From positions 1,265,395 through 1,329,394 of the forward strand of contig CM036619.1 of the NCBI GenBank assembly GCA_020746105.1: DNA of 64,000 bases, read 5' to 3'. The notes under the pieces were generated by a model. The model searched no databases and was not told the DNA's origin. It saw only the letters and a program-made list of their open reading frames with translations. The stretch's first letter is position 1. Each line of letters opens with the position of its first letter. A program made the translations under genes and the position numbers. Of the stretch, positions 53,301-62,500 are shown piece by piece. This stretch comes from Trogon surrucura. Lineage: Eukaryota > Chordata > Aves > Trogoniformes > Trogonidae.

Positions 53301-55570
53301 ACGTGAGAACGAAACCGGGTGGGGCCCTGCCGTATCGCTTTGGTGATTTTTGTTGTCGGCGCGTGGTCGATACGAGCTCTGGGGGGTCTTCCCTCTGAGC
53401 GGGGCAATTTTAAAAACTCCACTTTGAGCAAGAACAAAATCTGCCCTGATTTGAGAGCTGCTGCAAAGCTTATAAGGTTCTTTTTTTCCCTCCCTTCCTC
53501 ACTGCTTCTTGCAGTTGTTGCCGACCTTCAGATGGCCATCTTCAAGTTGGAAAGCCGCTTGAACGCTCTGGAAAAATCTTCTACCTCCCACCAACCCTCG
53601 CCGGTTCCTCCGACCCAGGTGAGCCACGGCCGAGCGCTGCTCCCAAAATCCCAGATCGTTCCCAAGGTCTGGCCGAAGACGCTCGTAGCTGAGTTTGTTG
53701 CAGGTTTTCCCGACAGTTTTGGCAGCTTCGCCCGGAATTATGCGTAGAGAGGAGCGTTTTGCTCTTAAGAAGCTACGTCGGAGATTTCAGCTCGGGAGAG
53801 CTGGTGAATCAGAGAGCTGCTCTGATTCAGCTTCACGTTCATCCTCTCCCTGTTTTTTATTTTTCTTCCTTAACGCAAACGTGACCGCGCGGCGTGAAGA
53901 AAGTTGAACCGTTCAGCGTTCCCTCCAAGAGAGTGGAGCTCCCGTCCGCTTCGCCGGCAAAGAAAGCCGAGCCAGCTGCTGCAGAGGAAGACGACGACGA
54001 TGACATCGACCTCTTTGGTAGCGACGACGAAGAGGAGGACCAAGAGGCTGCCAAAGTCCGGGAGGAAAGACTGCGTCAGTACGCAGAGAAGAAGGCCAAG
54101 AAACCGGGACTTATCGCCAAGTCTTCCATCCTTCTGGATGTGAAACCGGTGAGTAACTGGAGTGGGGGAGCTGCGGCGGCTTTTTCCGCGGTGGGGGGCT
54201 CCAAATCATCTCGGAGTTGCCCTTGGTAGAAAAGTCCCTTGAAAGCGAGCGCTCCAACGCGGTTGTGTTGCTGCCCGAGGGATCCCCCTCGCGTCTGCGG
54301 TGCCCATAGGTAGAACCGAAACGGCGTCAGCTAATTCTGGTGAAAACAGTAACTGGGAAAGGGCAGCTGAGATGGACTGAGAGGAGTAATGCTGGATTTT
54401 AAGTCGCTCGATACGTCTTCGGGCTAATTAGAGAATTGCTTAGGTTGGGAAAGACCTTTTTAAGATTGGGTGCAAGTGTTAACCCAGTGATGTCAGGTCT
54501 ACCAGTAACCCATGTCCCTGAGCACCACATCCCCACGGCTTTTAAATCCTTCCAGGGACGGAGACTCCACCACTTCCACAAAGCTGGGAGGAGAGGCTGA
54601 CACCCCAGCAGGCTGTGCTGCCATTAGAGAGACCTGGACAGGCTGGAGGGCTGGGCGGGGAGAAATCTGATGAAGTTCAACAAGGGCAAGTGGAGAGTTT
54701 TGCACTTGGGAAAGAACAACCCCATGTGCCAGCACAGGCTGGGGACTGCCCTGCTGGAGAGCAGCGCAGGGGAAAGGGACCTGGGGGTGCTGGTGGGCAG
54801 CAGGATGGCCATGAGCCAGCAGTGTGCCCTCGTGGGCAAGAAGGCCAAGGGCATCCTGGGGTGTGTTAGAAGGGGGTGGCTGGTAGGTCAGAGAGGTCCT
54901 CCTGCCCCTCTGCTCTGCCCTGGTGAGGCCACATCTGGAATCTTGTGTCCAGTTCTGGGCCCCTCAGCTCCAGAGAGACAGGGAACTGCTGGAGGGAGTC
55001 CAGCACAGCCCCAGGGATGATGGAGGGAGTGGAACATCTCCCTGGTGAGGAAAGGCTGAAGGAGCTGGGGCTCTTTAGCTTGGAGAAGAGGAGGCTGAGG
55101 GGTGACCTCATGAATGTTTATAAATATGTCAAGGGGGAGTGTCAGGAGGATGGAGCCAGGCTCTTTTTGGTGACGTCCATTGACGGGACAAGGGGCAATG
55201 GGTGGAAGCTGGAACATAGGAGGTTCCATAAAAATGTGAGAAAAAACTTTTCCACTGTGAGAGTGACAGAGCCCTGGCCCAGGCTGCCCAGGGAGGTTGT
55301 GGAGTCTCCTTCTCTGGAGACTTTCAAACCCACCTGGACACGTTCCTGTGTGACCTGCTCTGACTGATCCTGCTCTGGCAGCGGGGCTGGACTGGACGAT
55401 CTTTCGAGGTCCCTTCCAACCCTGAACATTCTGTGATTCTGTGATTCCCTGGGCAGCCTCTTCCAGTGCCCGACAACCCTTGCAGTGAAGAAATTTGTCC
55501 TAATACCCAACTGAAACCTCCACGATGCAGCTCGAGGCCATTGGGGATCTCTAGGAAACGTTCCTGCTTC

Positions 55571-55604
<34 letters not shown>

Positions 55605-57337
55605 AGTGGGACGATGAGACCGACATGGCCAAGATGGAAGAGTGCGTCCGCTCCGTCCACATGGATGGGTTGGTTTGGGGAGCCTCCAAACTGGTCCCGG
55701 TAGGTTACGGCATTAAGAAGCTCCAAATCCAGTGCGTCGTGGAGGATGACAAAGTCGGAACCGACATCCTGGAGGAGGAGATCACCAAGTTCGAGGACTA
55801 CGTAAGTGTTGCAGCGATGCCTGACCCGCCGGGGCGATTTTTGACTTAAGGTTCGCGGCGACCCCCTGCAACGCTACAGGCTTGGGGAAGGAAGGGTGGC
55901 TGGAAGGCTGTTTGGTGGAAAAGGATCTGGGCTGAGTATGAGCCAACGTGTGCCCAGGTGGCCAAGAAAGCCAACGGCATCGTGGCTTGTATTAGAAATT
56001 GTGTGACCAGCAGGAGTAGGGAGGGGATTGTCCCCCTGTGCTCAGCACTGGTGGGGCCACACCTTGAGTGTTGTGTTGAGTTTTGGGCACCTCAGTGTAA
56101 GAGGGATCTCGAGGTGTTGGAGCGAGTGCAGAAGAGGGCGACAAAACTGGTGAAGGGCCTGGAGAATAGACCTTACGAGGAGCGATTGAGGGAGCTGGGA
56201 CTGTTCAGTTTGAGGAAGAGGAGGCTGAGGGGGGACCTCATCCTGCTCTACAATTACTTGAAAGGACGTTGTAGAGAGGTAGGTGCTGGTCTCTTCTCAC
56301 AGGTCATTGCGGACAGAACCAGGGGAAATGGGTTCAAGTTGCAACAGGGCAAGTTTAGGCTGGACATGAGGAAGAAATTCTTCACGGAAAGAGTGGTCAG
56401 ACCCTGGAACAGACTGCCCAGGGAGGGGGTTGAGTCGCCATCCCTGGGTGTGTTTAAGTGTCGCTGAGATGTGGTGTTGGGGGAGATGGTTTAGGGGTGA
56501 ACTTGGAGTGTGGGGTTAATGGTTGTGGTGTAGGGTTAATGGTTGGACTCGATGATCCCAAGGGTCTTTTCCAACCTGAGCTGTTCTGTGATTCTGTGAT
56601 TCTATGATAGGTTCACATGTGGATCTTTGGCAAATTCAGGTTTTTAAAAGAAAACCGCACGGAAGTGACGGTGGCTGCCTGCTGAGACACTTGTGGATAT
56701 AAATAATTCTAATTTTTTTTTTTTTAATGATGCAGCTCCCTTGGCAGATATTTTGTGGGCTCACCGGTTGGTAATTTGGGGAACGCCTTGCTTTTACACT
56801 GAGCCCGGGCTGCACCAGGGTGGACACAGAAATATTTTTAACCTTAGCGGCCGAGGCTGGAGGAGACGGCTCCATCCCTGTTCTCCTTCCGTGGAAATGG
56901 GAGCGGGAGCGATGCAGGGCGATGCACAGGCCCAGTAACGCTCCCAGTCTGGCAGAGCAGCTTCTTTCTATCTTGTTTCTATGCTAATATTTAGAGCAAA
57001 TCAGGAATTTTAATATTAATGTTGCAAGAAGCTCTTGAGAGGATGGTTTTTTGTGGGCTGGCCTGTCTAAAGACTCGCGCAGGAACTAGCACGGTGCTGT
57101 CGTGACTGATGTTTGTAAAGAATATTAAATATTGGTCCTTAAAGGTGCTCTTACAGCAGCTGAGAAGCTGATTTGAGACAGGCTTGAGGTGTTTGAGCAC
57201 CGCTCGTGCCGGCTGCGAAGAAAAATCCCTGAGGGGAGTTTTAAATGCTTGAGAGAACACCTTGGTGACCTCCTGCTGCTGCTTCTGTTCTCTTTCAGGT
57301 GCAAAGCGTGGACATTGCTGCTTTCAACAAGATCTAG
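41372..57337 (+). CDS. EEF1D: elongation factor 1-delta (eEF1B delta), canonical isoform, 7 exons
   Basis: The guanine-nucleotide-exchange subunit that reloads eEF1A with GTP, bound in the cytosolic eEF1B/valyl-tRNA synthetase complex. Coding exons: 41372-41491, 43102-43173, 53184-53280, 53515-53618, 53900-54148, 55607-55801, 57299-57337. They total 291 residues, against about 281 in mammals. Residues 1-64 form the N-terminal partner-binding region ([20 protein letters not shown]). About 80-125 form the leucine zipper ([19 protein letters not shown]). About 160-178 are the acidic CK2-type stretch ([14 protein letters not shown]). 215-291 is the exchange domain ([22 protein letters not shown], ending DIAAFNKI). 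The exon at 53900 uses the first AG after its pyrimidine tract, with an in-frame stop just upstream at 53882. Exon 55607 follows a T30 run. All junctions are GT-AG. Confidence 0.97.
41687..41779 (+). other. candidate EEF1D cassette exon, unproven
   Basis: A good acceptor (TTGTGTCTTTTGAAAG|CCC) opens a frame in the phase needed after exon 41372-41491. It reads [20 protein letters not shown] and onward for 31 codons to TTACAG|GTTGCA. The donor is weak. Read on, the frame stays open to a stop at 41870-41872, so an alternative 3' end is also possible. No known domain is recognised. Confidence 0.3.
45295..46075 (-). mobile_element. CR1 LINE, minus strand, in EEF1D intron
   Basis: It begins with the inverted tail region (GAACTGTAGAATTGCAGAAC). 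Inverted frames include [25 protein letters not shown] and the [18 protein letters not shown] block, with frameshifts between them. Confidence 0.9.
46076..48268. other. EEF1D intron, no gene seen
   Basis: Unique-looking intron sequence; no exon, RNA gene or repeat supported. Confidence 0.5.
48269..49304. repeat. 1,036-nt uninterrupted homopyrimidine array (13/14-bp units)
   Basis: Only C and T occur on the plus strand throughout. The first ~150 bases are mostly 13-base TTCTCCTCCTTCC units; the rest is mainly 14-base TTCTTCCTCCTTCC units, with a short disturbance near 48633-48652. No stop codon is possible in any plus frame, so the 400-500-residue open frames here are artefacts. It sits in the 10-kb EEF1D intron between exons 43102-43173 and 53184-53280. 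Confidence 0.98.
49315..49757 (+). mobile_element. CR1 3' end abutting the homopyrimidine array
   Basis: Plus-oriented CR1 ([20 protein letters not shown]) begins about ten bases after the array and runs to a 3' end TTTTCCAGCCCCAACAATTC. A segment of about 37 bases (CCTGAAACTGCATC[GA]GAGG...) is tandemly duplicated at 49496-49570. Confidence 0.9.
50441..51135 (-). mobile_element. CR1 LINE, minus strand
   Basis: It begins GTAGAATCATAGAGCTGTTT and carries the TCCAACCATTAACCCAGC block. Inverted frames follow for the CR1 C-terminus and, further right, the inverted [11 protein letters not shown] region near 51080-51110. Confidence 0.9.
51929..51997 (+). other. candidate 69-base EEF1D cassette exon, unproven
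   Basis: Strong signals flank it: a pyrimidine-rich acceptor TTTTTTGCCCTTTCGCAG|CAG (a NAGNAG, so 51932 is also possible) and donor TCAACT|GTAAGT. Its 23 codons are open in phase 0, exactly the phase between exons 43102-43173 and 53184-53280. It would insert a basic stretch ([20 protein letters not shown] then RST) after SLAG. No transcript evidence is available here. Confidence 0.5.
54425..55550. mobile_element. nested CR1 pair in EEF1D intron
   Basis: An older minus-strand CR1 (54425-54573) is interrupted and resumes at about 55446-55550 (CTGGGCAGCCTCTTCCAGTG). Between them is a younger plus-strand CR1 (54580-55445) carrying [31 protein letters not shown], the [20 protein letters not shown] block and the tail ATTCTGTGATTCTGTGATTC. 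Confidence 0.9.
55875..56609 (+). mobile_element. CR1 LINE, plus strand, long open C-terminal frame
   Basis: A frame from 55958 to 56467 is uninterrupted and encodes [13 protein letters not shown] through [13 protein letters not shown]. It is followed by the GTTAATGGTTGTGGTGTAGG block and the tail ATTCTGTGATTCTATGATAG. This is one of the best-kept copies in the window. It lies between EEF1D exons 55607-55801 and 57299-57337. Confidence 0.95.
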
Positions 57338-57372
57338 AAACGAAACTGTAAACCCCCTCTGAAACTGTAACT

Positions 57373-57378
57373 AATAAA
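57373..57378 (+). terminator. EEF1D polyadenylation signal AATAAA
   Basis: A canonical hexamer 36 bases after the EEF1D stop (ACTAATAAAGATC), giving a very short 3' untranslated region. Confidence 0.85.
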
Positions 57379-57944
57379 GATCAGGATTGGGAGTGCAGAT
57401 GTTGGATGATGGGGTTTTTTTTTTCTCTCTGCCGAGCAGAACCTCTCCTGAGTGATTTGTTGTGAGACTTCGGGCTATTTCCCTTCGTAAAAGGAAAAAC
57501 CTGGAGCCCGGGGTGAGATTTTTGGGTTGGAATGAAGGTCTGAGGGACAGGCTACTCGGATTTTCTCCTTTTTTTCCTCTTGCTGCTCTCGATAATTCTG
57601 CACAGGTCCCTTGAGCTGCTCGGCCTTTGCAAAGGGGCAGGTGGCGCTTTGAACCGTGGGCGCGCGCGCTCCGTCGCGGTGCCAGAGTCCAAGGTCCGGC
57701 CTCAAAAAATCGTGCGGTGCCAACGCTTAAGCAAATAGCAAAGTTCCAGGCGGGTCGTGCCGGTGGCGGGCCCCAGCTTGTCACCTGCCCTCTGCACCCC
57801 TCTCCTCCTGTGACCTGTGTCTCTGGGGTGCGGGTGTCCTGTGCTGTGTGTCCCTTAGGCCAGCGGTGTCCCCCAGGCTTGCTGCCCCACGTGCCCGGTG
57901 TCCCGTCTCCCTGCGATCGGTGCTGCCTCGCGTCCCGTCGTAGA

Positions 57945-58538
57945 ATCGTGAAGGTTGGAAAAGGCTTCTTAAGATCACCAAGTCCAAACCGTCGACCCAA
58001 CACTTCGGCCGTGTCCCCTGAAGTGCCACATCTACAGTTTTTTTTAACACCTCCAGGGATGGCGACTCCATCCCTGCCCTGGGCAGCCTGTGCCAGTGCG
58101 TGACAACCCTTTTGGTGAAGAAATTTCTCCTAAGATCCAACCTGAACCTCCCCTGGGGCAACTTGAGGCCATTTCCTCTTGTCCTTTCACTTGTTCCTTG
58201 GGAGAAGAGACCGATCCCACCTCGCTACAACCTTTTTTTTCAGCGAGTTGCAGAGCGAGGTCTCCCCTCAGCCTCCTCTCCTCCAGCTGAGCAGCCCCAG
58301 CTCCTCCCCACGCTTGTTCTCCAGCCCCTTCCCCAGCTCCGTCGCCCTTCTCTGGACACCGGCGCCTCAATGTCTTTGTCGTGAGGGTCCCAAAGCGACC
58401 CGGGAGCAAGGTGCGACCTCACCAGAGCTGAGCATGGGGGACAATCCCTTCCCTGGCCCCGTTATTTCTGACACAAGCCTGGCTGCTCTCGCCCACCCGC
58501 CGCCTCCTCTGCAGCCGCTCTCGGCTCCTTCTCCCTGG
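57945..58538 (-). mobile_element. CR1 LINE, minus strand
   Basis: It starts AGAATCGTGAAGGTTGGAAA and reads through the inverted CR1 C-terminal blocks (near 58060-58300) to about 58538, where an LTR begins immediately. Confidence 0.85.
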
Positions 58539-58539
58539 G

Positions 58540-59325
58540 TGTTGTGAGTTAGGGCTGGGCCGGCCGCTAACGCGGACAGATGCTCTCTAACCCCCTCTTC
58601 CCCCCCAAAACGGGAAGAGAAAAGGGAATGAGGCAGAGAGACTTAGAAAAAAAACTAGAACAGCTTTAATGAAAATAATAGAAATAATTGTGGAAAGATA
58701 AAGAACTATATACAACTATAGATAGTAGCCCGATATCAAACCCGACTCCCTCCCCCGATAGAAATCCCCACTGGTGCTGCAGAGCAGGAGGCACTGGGGA
58801 AAGCCCAGGCTCAGCGGCGGCGGGAGCTGGATACAGGGAGCTGGATTCAGGAACTCAGGATCCGGATCAAAAGCAGGAGGTCAGATGGAGTCCTCTCTGG
58901 ACACCGGCCACTGCAGAAAGAGCAAAACGAAGAAAAAAGGGACGAAACTCTCGTGATCACTCAATTTGTACTAGATAGGACGTATATGGGATGGAATACT
59001 CTCGTTGGTCACCTGTCCTGTCTGTTACCCCCCGGAGGTGCCACCTTTTACTTCCTTGTGCCCCCCTCTTACTACCCAGCACCCCCAGCGTGGCACACAA
59101 GAGCCAGCAGTGGCCTTGGTCACTGTAGGAATAAGTATCCGCAAGAGCCTTTCTGCATCCCAGTCCCAGGCAGTGACTGTAACATCAGGTGTTATCACTG
59201 CCAGTAGCACACACTGTCTGCAGGAACACGCTGCTGACTTCAGAACGTGCAGCCTTTGAGAAGACACTGAACTGGAAAGTAAAACTCACTAAACAGGACT
59301 GGGTTTTTAGCTAAACCCAGGACAC
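58540..59325 (-). mobile_element. solo LTR, avian ERVL-like, minus strand
   Basis: On the minus strand it runs TGTCCTGGGTTTAGC ... AACTCACAACA, so it has TG...CA ends. Inside are a GACAGGTGACC...TATTCCATCCCATA block like those of avian ERVL LTRs and an ATTAAA poly(A) signal (plus-strand TTTAAT at 58665-58670). The flanking five bases are CTGGG (58535-58539) and CCGGG (59326-59330), a probable target duplication with one change. No internal viral genes are present. Confidence 0.8.
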
Positions 59326-59528
59326 CGGGGCAGTTTTCCAGCCGCTCCAACCCCGTTGTCGGGACTCGCTGAACCTCAATTAACCTCAGTAATTACCCTT
59401 GGACCCCTTCTGCCGGCCCCACCCGTGCCCTGCACGGCCCGTCCCGCCTCCTGGGCCCCACCCGGCCCCCATCCTCCTCCTCCTCCTCCTCCTCCCGGTT
59501 CTCCCTCCCAGGCTGCCCTGCGGTCCCC

Positions 59529-62500
59529 ATGGCGCCCCTGGCCGACCTGTACCAGCTCACCATGGCCTACGGGCACTGGCGGGCCGGCCGGCACCGCTCC
59601 CCGGCCGCCGCCGAGCTCTTCTTCCGCCGCGGGCCCTTCCGCGGGGCCTGGGCGCTGGGCGCCGGCCTGGCCGAGGGGCTGCGCTGCCTCCGCGCCTTCC
59701 GCTTCTCGGCCGCCGGTAACCGGGAGGGGCTGGAGACGGCGCCGGGAGGGGGGGACATGGCGGGGGGAGCGGCGGGGGACGGGGATGGCTCTCTGGGGGG
59801 CCCTTAAAGGGGACTTGCAGGGGACAGGGAGAGCTCAGAGGGGGACAGGGGGACCTGCAGGGGACAGGGACAGCTCTCAGAGGGGACAGGGGGACCTGCA
59901 GGGGACAGGGAGAGCTCAGAGGGGGACAGGGGGACCTGCAGGGGACAGGGACAGCTCTCAGAGGGGGACAGGGGGACCTGCAGGGGACAGGGACAGCTCT
60001 CAGAGGGGGACAGGGGGACCTGCAGGGCACAGGGGCAGCTCTCAGAGGGGGACAGGGGGACCTGCAGGGCACAGGGGCAGCTCAGAGGGGACAGGGGAAC
60101 CTGCAGGGGTCAGGGGCAGCTCAGAGGGGACAGGGGAACCTGCAGGGGACAGGGGCAGCTCAGAGGGGACAGGGGAACCTGCAGGGGACAGGGACAGCTC
60201 TCTGAGGGGACAGGGGGACCTGCAGGGGACAGGGACAGCTCAGAGGGGCAGGGGGACCTGCAGGGGACAGGGGGACATGGTGGGGACCTGCAGGGGACAG
60301 GGACAGCTCTCGGAGGACCTAAGGGACAGGGGGACCCTTCAGGGGCACCTGCAGGGGACAGGGGTGGCTCAGAGGGGGACAGGGGCATCTCCCAGACAGT
60401 ACAGAGGGACCTGCAGAGGACAGGGATGGCTCAGAGGGGGACAGGGACAGCTCAGAGGGGACAGGGGGGCATGAGGGGGGACCTGCAGGGGACAGGGGGA
60501 CCCTTCAGGGGCACTTGCAGGGGACAGGGATGGCTCAGAGGGGGACAGGGGGAGACCTCCAGGGGACAGAGGCTTCTCTTGGAGGGACAGGGACATCTCT
60601 CAGAAGGACGTGGGGGACCCTTCAGGGGGATTTAGAGGGGACAGGGACAGGTCACAGATGTGATTTAAAGGGGACAAGGGGTCCCTTCAGGGGGGACGTG
60701 AAAGGGGGGCAGTGTGGACAACCCTTAGAGTGACTTAAAAGGGGGCAGGGACATCTCTTGGAGGGACCTGGGGGAAAGAGTCAGAGGGACAAGTAGAGCT
60801 CGCAGGGGGACAGGGACGACTCTTGGAGGAACTGAGGGACGATTGAGGGGGACATGTAGGGGACAGGGACAGCTCAAAGAGTGACTTAATTGGGACAGGG
60901 GGACCCTTCAGGGGATCACAAGGTGTGGTTGGACGTGGACAGCCCTCAGGGTGACTTAAGGGGGACAAGGACATTTCTCAGAGGGGACAGGGGGGACTGG
61001 AGGGGACATGCAGGGGGCAAGGACATCTCTGAGACGGACCTTGGGGACAGAGAGAGACCCTTCAAGGGGATTTAGAGGGGACAGGGACATCTCTCAGAAA
61101 GGTCCTGGATAACCCTCGGGGGAAACTTGGGGGACGCTGGGACACCCTCCTGCAGGACAGTCACCCATCCTCGTCGTGGTGGGGGGTGGCTCGGTCCCCT
61201 CCAGCCCTCCCCGTGTCACCCCGCTGAGCTCTGTCCCCGCAGACGTGGCGTACCTGCGCTCCGTCCTGCCCAGCACCACCGAGGACGCCTTCTTCGATTA
61301 CTTGGCCACCCTGGACACCTCAGAGGTGACCGTCTCCGCCGTGCCGGAGGGCTCCGTCGTCTTTGCCAAGGTGGGACGCGCTCAATCCCCTCCCTTCCTG
61401 CTTCGGAGGGGCTACGGAGCTGTCCCTGGGGAGGACGGGGACGTCACAGCCCGGCTGTCCCCGCAGGTCCCGTTCCTGCAGGTGAAGGGGCCGCTGCTGG
61501 TGGTGCAGCTGCTGGAGACCACGTTGCTGTGCCTGGTGAGCTACGCCAGGTAGGGACACAGCCCGCTCCGGTCCCCCAGCTGCTGGGGACAACACCCGTC
61601 GACGGGCTCCTGCGACGGTCCCTGCCATGTGCCGCGCGCACCAGCTGCGGTCGAGCAGAGGGCGTCCCCTCCACCCTTGGCTGTGGGCTTGGTGTGACCC
61701 ATCGGTTCCTCCCGCAGCTTGGTGGCCACCAACGCCGCCCGCTTCCGACTCCTCGCTGGCCCGGATGTGAAGCTGATGGAGATCGGGCTTCGTCGAGCTC
61801 AGGGGCCGGACGGTGCCCTTTCGGCCTCCAAGTACTCCTACATCGGGGGTGAGTGCTGCCCCGCGGCGGCCGGTGGCACTGCGGCCACGCCGTCACCCGC
61901 GTGTCCCCCTCCCCGTCCCTCCTCCTCGCAGGCTTTGACTCCACCAGCAACATCCTGGCGGGGAAGCTCTACGGCATCCCGGTGCGCGGCACCATCGCCC
62001 ATTCCTTCGTGATGTCCTTCACCTCGCTGGAGGAGGTGCAGCCTCGGGTGAGCAACACCTGTGGGATAGGGATGGGGATGGGTTTGGGATGGGGATGGGG
62101 ATGGGGATGGGGATGGGATGGGGATGGGGATGGAATGGAGATAGACCGGTCAGCCTCACCTCCATCCCTGGGAAAGTGATGGAACGACTTATCCTTGGTG
62201 CCATCTCAAGGCATATCAGGGATAAGAGGGTCATTAGAGACAGTCAACATGGCTTCACCAAGGGGAAGTCGTGCTTGACTAACCTCATAACCTCTTACGA
62301 GGATATAACAAGGTGGATAGATGATGGCCGAGCAGTGGATGTGGTCTACCTTGACTTCAGTAAAGCATTTGACACAGTCTCCCACAGCATCCTTGCTGCT
62401 AAACTGAGGAAGTGTGGTCTAGACTCTCGGGTAGTGAGGTGGACTGTGAACTGGCTAAGGGGAAGAAGCCAAAGAGTCGTGGTCAATGGGGCGGAGTCTG

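Noticed and set aside
59356-60474. 372-codon Gly-rich frame in NAPRT intron 1
   Set aside because: A translation of a minisatellite; it overlaps NAPRT exon 1 in a wrong frame.
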